Shown here: piece after piece, positions 10,946 to 20,720 of the stretch
Layout: each line of letters begins with the position of its first letter
How positions within the stretch are numbered: position 1 is the first letter of the stretch
Assembly: GCA_036936605.1 (NCBI GenBank)
Contig: JAUPFV010000003.1
Span: forward strand, 101,689,278 to 101,753,277
Length of the DNA: 64,000 bases
Reading direction: 5' to 3'
Origin: Limnanthes douglasii subsp. nivea
Lineage: Eukaryota; Streptophyta; Magnoliopsida; Brassicales; Limnanthaceae
The notes under the pieces: generated by a model
What the model saw: the letters and a program-made list of their open reading frames with translations, nothing else
Told to the model about the DNA's origin: nothing
Databases searched by the model: none
Position numbers and translations under genes: made by a program

Positions 10946-12735
10946 CTAATGGGAATACATTCCCCCTTCCATTTGAGTTGCCAAACTGTGAGCATGCCTC
11001 GTCCTTGATAGAGGGGTGGGTGCTGTCATAGTATCTCCTCCAAAGATGGTTAGTGATTCAAAGAAACTGATAAGTCCGGACACCGTCCTGGTTTGTTCTG
11101 TTATAACCCCCACCTTATTCCGAGTTGGATCAGGATCCAAGTACTCAGAATCAACATCGAATCTTTCAAGAATTACCATTGCCCCTTCTTGAGCAGATGT
11201 TCCCAGATTGTTTGTAGGGCCCGTCCGAGGAGCATTGTCAGGCCTATTTCCACTTCTTCTTTTGACATAAGCTCCCAGTTTTCCTCTCTCAATAAGGTTC
11301 TGCACTTTCGTTTTAATGCAATGCGGTCTTGAGTATTATGGCCTATATCATTATGATATTGGCAAAAACAAGTATTTCAACTTTCTCTGGGAGACTACAG
11401 TGGCGCCGGCTTCCGGAAATGAACTTCATCCTTAGTCTTATCATAGATTGTGGCCACATTTTCCTTTAACTTTGGAAACCATTCTGGCTGAACCCAATGA
11501 CCTCTTTTACCTATTGACTACTGGGTCTGAGCCTGATTCTGGTTGGATTGAGTTTGTTTAGTCAGGTTGGATCATTGTTCGGTCTCCTTAGCCGTGTATC
11601 CGGACTGGTTAGCAGCCGAAGAAGCTGCTGTGGTGGACCTCACTTGACGGTGCACCCTGGTTTTCTTTGTTTCTTCCACGTTAATCTGTTTTCCCACTTG
11701 ATTCAACATGCCACCCCGGGTCATAGCTTTCTTCCTGGTTACAAAATCAGCCAGATTCCCAAGATTCAACCCCTGTCTCAGGGTAGTAATTGCCACCTGT
11801 TCGAAGCAATCTGATAATCCGTTCTTTGCATTCACAAATTTAATTATGTAGTCATTTAAAGACTCGTTTGGTTTTGGGGCATAATGGATAATGGTATTTC
11901 CATTGCCCTTAACCTCTTTACTTCCAACAAATTGCCTTCGGAAAGCAACCCAGAATGTATCAAAGTTGTTAATACACTCCTGAGGTAGGCTATTATACCA
12001 CTTAAGAGCACTTCCCGTGAAAGTTTGGGATAAAGCTCTGCACAAGAGTTTGTCATCATCATCAAAATTCATCATGAAGTTCTTTAATTGCTCCAGATGG
12101 TTGTCCGGATCTCAACTTCAATCATACTTTTCCATTTTAGAGTTGTCAAATATTTTGGGTAGGTTTCCGGACAGTATTTTTGTAGACAAAGGTGACTGCC
12201 TCCAGTTCTTATTACGACTAAAGATGGTATCTTCATTAGGTGTTGCAAAAATACCTGGTTCGGTCTGAAAGGCAAACAGATATCAACAATTGATCAGCAT
12301 GCCTGTGGGATAACCCTCTGCCCAGATGCCATTTAAGCCTACCATGCCTATCCATCTTTCTTGAATACTTTTTGATCAACTTCATTTTTTTCTAGATCTC
12401 CCTTCATCACTTCTTGATGACAAAGATTCCTCAAGCTCAGCCTCATTCGAAGAGCTACTGGAGGACTCAGAATCTGAACTTTCAACAGGCTTAGACCGAT
12501 GTGTCTTCTTAGAGCTGAGATGAGTCTTTATTGATGGATCATTCTTCCCAGGATTGTCAGTATGATGAATAGCTGACGCCCCTTATTTCTCTCTGATACC
12601 CTTTTCTGCTTGTTTTATGACCCTTAGTGCTTCTATCTCTACTCTCTACTTGTCTCACTCCTCAATGGTGTATTCCTTGTTCTCCCTGACCGTTTCCACC
12701 ACAGAAGGTGGAGTACCTTGCTCATTCGGATCCAT
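10946..12735 (-). pseudogene. gag of gypsy copy 1
   Basis: The start chosen is the ATG at 12735 (MDPNEQGTPP), about 50 bp after the primer site. The same start is at 50684 in copy 2. An acidic Ser-rich N-terminus leads to the retrotransposon gag core (11572-12075), with GSALKWYNSLPQECI and TFWVAFRRQFVGS. After a break comes a zinc-knuckle-like stretch CQYHNDIGHNTQD (about 11340-11380), then a tail to 10946. Gag forms the particle that packages the RNA. Several stops and frameshifts (for example near 12690 and 11305-11570) inactivate it. In the zinc-knuckle-like stretch the final cysteine appears lost. Confidence 0.8.
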
Positions 12736-12783
12736 CCGAACTGGTTTTCTTACTGGTTTTGAATGTAAAATTCAGGCACCTTT

Positions 12784-12803
12784 GTGCTCCCACTGTGGTC
12801 GCC
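12784..12803 (-). other. Primer-binding site of gypsy copy 1
   Basis: The minus strand reads GGCGACCACAGTGGGAGCAC directly after the 5' LTR. Copy 2 has TGGTGACTACAGTGGGAGC. It is not complementary to initiator Met tRNA (TGGTATCAGAG). Which tRNA is used cannot be decided by eye. Confidence 0.65.
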
Positions 12804-13174
12804 TATTTGGTTTGGTATATTTTGGACTGGGGGTAATTTGGTCAAATATTTTAGTAAGTTTGAGGTATTTTGTGTTTAGTGTGAGGAGTAGTGAGATAAT
12901 TAAGCAGCTTGCGTGTATTAAATGTTGATCACCCTCATTAATGAGAGTGGTTGGGGTATTTATACTTTTAATTAATAACCCATGGGCTTACCGGGTCAAG
13001 TTATGAAATCGGGTCGAGTTTAAGGATCCATTAGTTTTTAAGTAGATTAGTAAATAGCTTAGTTAAAAGGTGTTCACATTTGTCCTGTTTGGATTTTATA
13101 GTGGAGTGATATGGTCTGAATTACCCCTGTCTGGAATAACTGGTAGGCTGTGTTTGTAATATCCGAACTCATCA
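12804..13174 (-). repeat. 5' LTR of gypsy copy 1
   Basis: It begins TGATGAGTTCGGATATTACA at 13174 (minus strand). A TATA box, TATAAATA, lies at 12957-12964 on the minus strand. The LTR is short for this class (about 370 bp). Its 3' end reads CCAAATA rather than the usual CA. Confidence 0.9.
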
Positions 13175-13180
13175 ATGATT

Positions 13181-14153
13181 ACTATGAATTTTTGTACAAA
13201 TGTACAGGTTTATGTTATTTTATGTTTGATTAAGTTATTCTACGCACATTAATACTATTTAGGTTATCATTACAATAACTAACAAGTAGTATAAAACCTA
13301 TCAAAATTTTAGATATCTCAAACTAAGCAAATGAGGAAAAAACTAAGTAAACTTTAAGTATTAAAACCAAGTAAACTCTAGGTATTAGGTTATAGTAATA
13401 CGTCGCATGAGACGTTTTCCTCTGCAGTCGCATGAGCGTCTGTTGCAAATCACATACGGCAGCAACTCCTTTGTCCAAAATCTATAACCAAATAATACAA
13501 AGACGTCACAAGCGACATATCCAAATGCGGTCGTGTGCGACTATATCGCAAACTACATGCGATGACTACTTTTATGTCTAAAATGACCAACCAAAATAAT
13601 ACAAAGTCTTCGCATGTGCCTTAAGCATGTGCATTTGCATGTGACTAGGTCGTATAAAACATGCGACGACTAATCCTCTGTCTAGAGTCACCAGCCAAAA
13701 TAATATGAAGTCGTCGCATGCGCCCTCAGCATTACCCAGTCACATGCGACGCCTTCCAAAATCCACATACTTTGCGTAAATCGGAAAAACTAAGAGAAAA
13801 TAACATTCAATGCATCAGTAGTCTAATAACATATAAATAATTAAATACCAACAGGTGATCGTTAAAGACAAACTAAGCAAAACAGTTCAATAAAGCTTAA
13901 ATACAACAAAATATAATACGACTAGAGACTTAGTAGTCGAAATCGTATCCCATGTTGTCTTCAATAATTGATGAGTTCACAATAACATCCTCTTTTTTCT
14001 CAATCATATCCTCGAGATATGCTACCATAACCTTGGTAATAAAATCATAAACTTTCATGTTCCAGACTTATTCAGCTTCTTGCTCAATTTTATAAGGTGT
14101 GTACAACATATGTTGCAGTGGTTCAAATTTAACACTCTTATACATGTTTTGAC
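13181..14153. repeat. MULE-1 interior with clustered GTCGCATGCGAC-type motifs
   Basis: No gene is visible between the gypsy insertion and the transposase stop. From about 13395 to 13760 the sequence is dense in variants of CGTCGCATGCGAC (for example CGTCGCATGAGACG, GTCGCATGAGCG, ACATGCGACGAC, GTCGTCGCATGCGCC), often spaced by AACCAAAATAATACAAAG-like words that recur about every 100 bp. The same motif occurs near the left end (1730-1870) and in both arms of the fold-back derivative. They may be binding sites or heavily methylated CpG palindromes. Confidence 0.6.
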
Positions 14154-16075
14154 TTATTCATGACTGCGCGGTCGAGGATTTGGCACTCCAAACCGGCCGT
14201 AAAATAAACATCGGGCGAACCATAAAACCTCCAACCAAGATACACGGTGATCATTCAACTCTTTCAACAATTCACGTCTAACATCTTCCTATATATCCTC
14301 ATTATTGTATATTAAATGCGCTATAGACCGATATCCGCGAAGGGGGATAGTTTTAGTGATAGACGGATGAAACTATCTATGACGGATAGTTTCTTTTGCA
14401 AATCGTCCTCACGCAAAGTGGGATCTCTATGAAAAATATCTAATCGTCTCCAAGATATATCAACATCTTTTATCAGAATGCATTTACCTTCTCTAGCTAT
14501 TGACGCAATTTCACATGCGCAAGGTAACCCATGTGTTTTCCTAAGGATGCATCCTCCACATGCTACCCGATCTACTCCGATATTTTTAGAACGTACAATA
14601 ACGTGTATCAATTTGGTTAGGCCCGCATGGGATACATGAACTTTAAGTTCACTGGTCAAAGTACATAAAGTACATGGTAGAGTATGAAACGTACTTCGCT
14701 CGAAGGATTCGAAGATCCCAGCATGCTGTATTGTTAGGAGGTTGCGAACGTTTTCCTTAAAAAGTTTGAAATTGCATTGGTTCGTCCCAATGTATTTTTT
14801 AAGGCCGAGTGGGAACTCTCTCACCTACATAATACAAGTATAATTAGGATGTATTTTTAAAGAGATATAATAACAAAACAAGTATAGAATTAAAAGAAAT
14901 ACCTATTTGTTGTTGTTTGACCGTAATGTTTGATCTTGTTCTTTCGATATTGAAGAAACTTGTCATCGTATTTTGTTCTCCATGCATCCATAACGTAATC
15001 ATATTATTTTTGTAATTTTCAACCGTGTCCGCTCCGGCTACGTAGCCATAAAACTCGACAAATTTATTCTCAATCACATCATCTTGGAATATCTTACAAA
15101 TCGTCCATAGAATGTTCTTATCAATATGCCACGTGCATAGAAAGTAGTGTGTGCCCGGAAATATTTTCTCGATAGATCGCATGAGAGATAACTCTCGATC
15201 GGTAACAATAACGCCTGGAAATACGCACACACTATCCATCATCAATCCACAAAGAGTACCCAAATCCCACGTATAATTTTATATATTCTCTTCGCTCATA
15301 AACACGTCCGCAACGGTAAATGTAATGAAAGTAGTACTTACTCCAAAAATCTCTAATAACGGCATCTTATACCTAGTCGACTTGTAAGTAAAATCCATAA
15401 ATAGAACATTAGGTAATGTACGCAATAAGTTTATGCTTGTAGGATGTACGGAAAAAAATTGGTGATCACCTTTGTATCATCTTTCAACCATTCCCACGTC
15501 GAATATCCATGCTCTTTCAATTTTGTCAACAAATATGACATTTGGGTTTGTCCCCTATGCTCAACATCCGATATTTGGCGAAAATTTCATATTGTATGCA
15601 TGTTCAAAAATTCTCGGATGTTTATTCTTAAAACCACTATATATCTCCTTAAGACGCGAACCAAGGTGAGACAAACTACGAACTAGTTCATCCTCATCCT
15701 GTTTTAGCCTACAAGCGCGGGAATGACTGTCTAATATACGTAGGGATTGTGATTGTGTGTACTGTTTACCACTTCCAAACGCCATTGCATGGCTAGTACG
15801 TCAGTTGGATGACCTTCTAACGCAAACAAACAATTACATTTCTCAGCGTAGTCTCCCGCTTTCTTAAAGTTTCCGGCTTCACTTTTGATTTTAAAAATAC
15901 TATACCTCTCGCAAACGTAATATAATCTAGGAGTTCTTCCCTATTTCCCGCTATCATAGAGCTTTATAATCATGAAAAACTTAATCTTCTTTGATTTTGC
16001 GTCTATGAAAGCATCCAATTCATCTTTCGTAAATAATCTATCTGTTGTGAAGATTTGTGTGTAATCAAAATCCAT
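14154..16075 (-). pseudogene. MULE transposase of MULE-1, with SWIM zinc finger
   Basis: The start is taken at the ATG at 16075 (MDFDYTQIFTTDRLF). Order along the protein: an N-terminal DNA-binding-like region (about 15560-16075) with LYYVCERYSIFKIK and THNHNPYV; the MULE catalytic domain (about 14870-15480) with FMDFTYKSTRYKMPLLEI (first Asp), VIVTDRELSLMRSI (second Asp) and YFLCTWHIDKNIL; and a SWIM zinc finger CGGCILRKTHGLPCACEI (about 14520-14580). A frame-shifted tail runs to 14154. This is the enzyme that cuts and joins the element ends in the nucleus. An in-frame TAG follows the N-terminal DSGK segment, and two or three further breaks exist (about 15560, 15280, 14840). A short acidic stretch upstream (16385-16447) may be an earlier exon. 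Confidence 0.85.
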
Positions 16076-16653
16076 ATGCGTAGGTCGGCCAGGTTTCTCT
16101 TACAACAGATAATAATCTAACTCAATATATAACGAATCGTATACCAGGAGCGAATAATATTCAACTGGTCGTATGCTTATTGCGACAACTAAACATTAGG
16201 ATCACATAAGTATTGGCGATGCATCTATGGATCATGTTACATGAAGATGTGCGACGACGAGGTATATCTCGTCGTAGGATTTGTGTGACCACGATGCTGC
16301 TCATCATAAATATGTGTGCGACCAGCTTAAAAATAGAAACTATACTTAAGATCGTTAGCTCCATTCGATATGCGTCGTCCTTGTCCAGTAAGTCCTCCAA
16401 AGAGACGTCTATTCCATCATCTTCTATGAATACTACGTTGTTTGGTTCTTTATGATATATTTTGGGGATTTGAGGTGTGGAATGTTAGTGTTAGGATAGT
16501 AAATGGTTAGGGTTCAGGGTAGCTTTTTGGGGTAAATGGCATGCTTGTAATTAGTTAGAGTGAAAATGATAATTTGGGAAATTCAATTTTGAGTTTCAAA
16601 AAAAAAATAAAGGGGGGGAGGGGTTAGGTGAGAGAGATATATATCAAAAAATA

Positions 16654-16673
16654 GATTTTTTCTAGCATGGCCC
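16654..16673 (-). repeat. Right terminal inverted repeat of MULE-1
   Basis: On the minus strand this reads GGGCCATGCTAGAAAAAATC. It is followed on the plus strand by TTTAAATAA, the second copy of the target duplication. Confidence 0.88.
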
Positions 16674-16682
16674 TTTAAATAA

Positions 16683-17674
16683 TCATAAAAGTATCATGAA
16701 TGAAATGGTTTCACCAAATTCTCTTATTTATTTACTCTATTCTTTTTACCATTATCACTATTCGTAATGGTTTAACTAATTCTTTTAAAAAGTTTAAATT
16801 TTAAAATAATTTAATTATATTTAATATTAGCAGACTTACCATTTAAAACCTATTCAGCAAACCGGACAAATGAAATAAAATATATTTTTGAAAAACTTTA
16901 TACTTAAAATACATTTCTATATAAAACCCATCAAACAACTCGACACATTCTCTTTCTTTTATTTTTTTAATTTAAAATTACAGTAATTCAAAAAAAATCC
17001 AAAAATATTGTTGGTGTTGTTTTTTAGGACGAACAAAAGTAGTACCACTCATGATATGTCTTGAATTTTTTATAAAAAAAATATATTTTATACAAGTTTC
17101 TCATCTATCTAGTTTCACATATAGACATACAAAATTTAAACAACATCTGAATTTATCATAATGGTCTGGTTTCGCATTTAGCATCTATCATGGTGGGTCT
17201 GAAATCACATCTAGCACTACAAAATTTAAACAGATTTCACATCTAGCAAAACAAAGAAGGATTCACATCTAGAAGAACAAAAACGTTTCGCATGTTCTTC
17301 GTTTACACTATGAATTTAATAAATTTAAAAGTCTCGAAAAGAATCTGAAAATACAATTGGTTTTGTTTTTTTAAGACGGACAAAACTAGTACCATAATAA
17401 TATTTTTTGAATTTAGTTTTTAAAAATAATATTTTACACAGGTTTCCCATCTATCATAATGGGCTGGTTTAGCATCTAGGAGTATAAAATTTAAATAGGT
17501 TTTGCATTATATGGTTTCGCATCTATCATAGTGGGCTGCTTTTGCATCTAACATTTATCATAGTGAGGCTGAATTCGCATATAGCAATACAAAATTTAAA
17601 TAGGTTTTGCATCTAGCAAAACAAAGAAGGTTTTGGCATCTAACAAAACAAAGAAGGTTTCGCATCTTTTTATT

Positions 17675-17709
<35 letters not shown>

Positions 17710-18349
17710 TAAAAGTCTGTATCTTTAAACCGTAACTCAAAAAAAAATCCGAAAATACCATGATGAACAAAACTAGTTCCACCATGACATGTTTTGAATT
17801 TAAAAAAAAAATACACATGTTTCTCATATAATGGTATTTAGGGTATTAGTGTGTCTTAAATGGTAAATATTTGAGTGAAATATATTTTTCTCATAAATAC
17901 ATGAAAATATGGGTCTTAAATGGATAATAGTATTGCTTTTAGATCTTAAATGCTACTTAACCCTTTAATATTTTTTAATATTTTTTTTAAAAAATTAAAA
18001 ATCCAAATTAATTGTTCAAATATTGAAAGATACGTTTTCCTTAATACCATAATATGTGTAAAATATTTACAGTTAGTTTTCTTTTTTTTTCTTAACTAAA
18101 AAATTAGGATTCCATCCAAAATGATTGACAAAAAGGTGTTGCTCGCCATACGTTATAACGATGAACACATATTTTCTGCAAAAAGAAGTGACGAAAAAGT
18201 ATGTGAATTTCGCCAACAACTGAAAATCTATAATCACATTTGTTATTGACAAAAAAGTTCATATAATCTTCGCTGTATGGTTTGATGATGTACAGTTCGA
18301 AAACTTAAAAATGGCTTAAGTTATTTTTATGTATTATTTGAGGTCATTA
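16683..18349. repeat. AT-rich DNA with three diverged tandem units of about 350-390 bp
   Basis: Three similar blocks begin near 16995, 17350 and 17740. Each starts with a word like AAGACGGACAAAACTAGTACC, then TTTTGAATTT...CAGGTTTCTCATCTATC, and the first two continue with repeated GCATCTAGCAAAACAAAGAAGG. The third is cut short. No coding capacity is seen. Related 80-bp motifs occur near 20230-20330 and, inverted, at 20640-20720. Confidence 0.6.
17678..17706. repeat. AT dinucleotide microsatellite
   Basis: An uninterrupted run of about 14 AT units lies inside the second tandem block. Confidence 0.95.
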
Positions 18350-19445
18350 TTGGTGAAACATTAGTCATCGTAACTATCGTACCCATATGTGATTTTTGAA
18401 GAGTATGACCTAGACGCGATGATAGGATGGGTGAGAAAAATTGGCAAACAACTTGGATTTGTACTTATAGTTGAGATAAGAGATTCTAACAGTAAATAAA
18501 AAATTCTAAAATTGTTTATGTGCGCAAGAGATCTGAAAAATATATAAGAACATATTGAAATAAAGTGATAGTAAATGTAAGCCGAACACTAGCAAAAAAT
18601 AACAATTATCCTATTTTTTTGGTAGGCCGACCGATTAAAGTTGATGATACGTGAATGTTATATGTGATGGATGGTAAAGATAACTATCAATCAGTCAAAT
18701 ATTTTCAAGGACATCCGCAAGTTAAGAAGTTGAAAGAAAAAATAGTTAACAATTAAACGGACATCGAAGTACCTCTCCAGATGATATATAGTACCCTTAA
18801 GAAGCTCGATCCAGAGAATGAATCAAACACTGGTAACATATAGAACTAACGACAAGCAAAAGGATTAATTAAACATAAACGAAAAACAAATGGTTGTAAA
18901 TTTAACGGACATCAGAGTACATCTTGAAATGATATATAGTACCCTAAATAAGTTCGATCCGGAGAATGCATCAAACATCTGTAATGTATACAATTATCGT
19001 CTAATAAAATAGTTGTTTGAAAAAGGTGGTCAGTCGCAAATACAATGCTCGTTCCTAAATTACAATAGCACAAATACACACAATGACATCATATGTTATA
19101 ACCAACTCTTTTTTCGCACACCCACTTATAATTGATTTATTACGGACGTCACCTGATTAATTATAATGAATAGTATGTATGAGACGATTAGATATGATAT
19201 ATCGTTGTTCAAAATAGTAATAGTTACTTCCACCAACTTGACTTTTTGTAACATTCACAACAAATGAGAAGCAAGAAAACTACGAATATGAGTTGAGATG
19301 TTTAACAATTGTGAGTTGCCTTGAGTTATAATCATGGATCGTGAGCTTGCTTTAAAGAATAGTCTCGAAATAATATTTATGGCCATGACTAACATTTTAT
19401 ACCAATGACATATCAACAAGAATGTACTTGGGCAGCACAACGATC
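18350..19445 (+). pseudogene. Decayed MULE transposase (second family), plus strand
   Basis: Translated pieces in three frames keep the order of a MULE transposase. A W-containing N-terminal segment (IGWVRKIGKQLGFVLIVEIR, about 18420-18480) is followed by CARDLKNI. Then come VPLQMIYSTLKKLDPENESN (about 18770-18825), IIMDRELALKNSLEIIF (about 19330-19380, carrying the second catalytic Asp) and HINKNVLGQH (about 19408-19438). Stops and frameshifts are very frequent, so this is much older than MULE-1. The segment at 18759-18840 is repeated, diverged, at 18904-18985. No terminal repeats were found for it. Confidence 0.65.
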
Positions 19446-19457
19446 AATCAGTAACAT

Positions 19458-19828
19458 ATTATTTTAGACCATGATATAGTTCATTTTTTTAAAACAATAG
19501 TTTAGTGTATAAAAATATTTTTAGATCATGATATAATTCAAAATATTATTTACGAAAATGGGTTATTTTATTAAAATTATTTAGATAATGATCTAGTTCA
19601 AATTATTATTTTAGATAATAAGTTAGTTTATAAAAATTATTTAAACCACTCATATAGTTCAAAATATTTATTAAGACAATGCGTTAGTTTATAAAAAATT
19701 ATATTAAACCATGATATAGTCCAAATATTATGTAAAATAACGAATAAGTTTATAAAAATATAGATCATGATATAGTTTAAAATATTATTTAAAACATTGA
19801 GTTCGTTTATAAAAGAATTATACCCTTT
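19458..19828. repeat. Minisatellite, about six units of about 60 bp
   Basis: The unit is roughly ATCATGATATAGTTCAAAAT followed by ATTATTTAAAACAATGAGTT and AGTTTATAAAAATTATTTAG. Six diverged copies run head to tail directly after the MULE relic. They are non-coding. Confidence 0.7.
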
Positions 19829-20219
19829 GTAAAGTTGATTGACTCCAATGTGATTACGACCGATTTGATGCCCAAAATCATTCCGAACTATGTCTATTAG
19901 AATACCCTAACCTTAAATATACTCTACAACACTAAATCTAAAATTATGGTTTGGACTTTAAAATAAATGTTATTTTTATTACTGTTTAAAAATGAAATTA
20001 TAAATAGAAGTAGAGATTGCCCTTTATATGTTAGATACAATTGATTGATGGAACAACTATTCTTTTTTGCCTTATATTTTGAATTATAGAGAAAAAAAAG
20101 GAGAAGAAAGTTTTGCAAGAGATGAAATGATAAGTATGAGGACACATTCAATATATATACCGTTTTTTAGACAAAAGGGTAAAAAAATATCCATAAACAC
20201 ACAAAACACGTAAAGACTT

Positions 20220-20720
20220 AACAATTAGTTATTTTTAACTTAAAAACTCGATATCTTTTAAATCCTAACTCAATTTGTTTTTCCAAACATATATTTTTAT
20301 TTTTTAAAGACAAACAAACAAAATTCACGAGTAATATTTTTGGAGAATTTTGAATTAGTTTCTTATTTTCAACCAAATTACATGTAATTCCGCAACTAGA
20401 ACACACTTGTTTTTTCAGACTTATTTGGCAACCAAAGTCCTATTTACGCAACTATTTTCTTCTTATGTATGCACCTCATTTGCATGTAGACACTAATTCT
20501 GCAACTTGTACACATTTGCTTTCATGCAACCCAATTACACGTAATTCCACCACTGGAACACATTTGTTTTTTTTCAGACTTATTATGCAATCTAATTATA
20601 CATAATTATGCAACTAAAAAACTAAAAAAAGAATATATTTCATGGATCTAGTTTTGTTCGTCTTACAAAACAAACCGAATGATACTTTTGGATATTTTTT
20701 AGAACTATGGTTTGAAAGAT
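20220..20720. repeat. Fold-back-like repeat block with internal 163-bp duplication
   Basis: The left edge (about 20235-20330) and the inverted right edge (about 20640-20720) are related to the 80-bp motif starting the 17-kb tandem units (GACGAACAAAACTAG). Between them, AATTACATGTAATTCCGCAACTAGAACACAC (first 20 bases at 20368-20387) recurs about 163 bp later. It could be an old non-autonomous DNA element; no target duplication was found. Confidence 0.4.

Larger units (their letters stand above)
3382..13174 (-). mobile_element. Ty3/gypsy (Tat-type) LTR retrotransposon, copy 1
   Basis: Two direct repeats of about 370 bp (3382-3747 and 12804-13174) flank gag, protease, RT, RNase H and integrase on the minus strand, and an antisense gene on the plus strand. 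The flanks ATGATT (3376-3381 and 13175-13180) are the target duplication, placing the insertion inside MULE-1. The 5' LTR is the right-hand one. Order on the element strand is 5' LTR, primer site, gag, protease, RT/RNase H, remnant second RNase H, integrase, antisense gene, polypurine tract, 3' LTR. The domain order with integrase last, a residue of a second RNase H and an extra antisense gene fit the Tat lineage. The two LTRs differ at scattered sites, so it is not a recent insertion. It is defective: frameshifts in gag and pol, a deletion in the second RNase H, and a changed protease active site. Confidence 0.92.
1238..16673. mobile_element. Mutator-like element (MULE-1) with transposase and plant-mobile-domain gene, split by a gypsy insertion
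   Basis: The ends are short inverted repeats: GGGCCACGCTAGAAAAAAAT at the left and, read on the minus strand, GGGCCATGCTAGAAAAAATC at the right. They are bounded by a perfect 9-bp direct repeat TTTAAATAA (1229-1237 and 16674-16682), the target duplication length of the Mutator superfamily. Without the gypsy element at 3382-13174 the MULE is about 5.6 kb. It holds two convergent genes: a plant-mobile-domain-like gene (1930 to about 3375, plus) and a MULE transposase (14154-16075, minus). Both have stop codons, so the copy is no longer autonomous. The identical target duplication and largely readable genes suggest moderate age. The inverted repeats are only about 20 bp, so it is not a long-TIR MULE. 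Confidence 0.9.

Noticed and set aside
16161..16400. Independent small genes on either strand
   Set aside because: They overlap the 5' region of the MULE-1 transposase and show no domain; at most a decayed 5' exon or leader is present.
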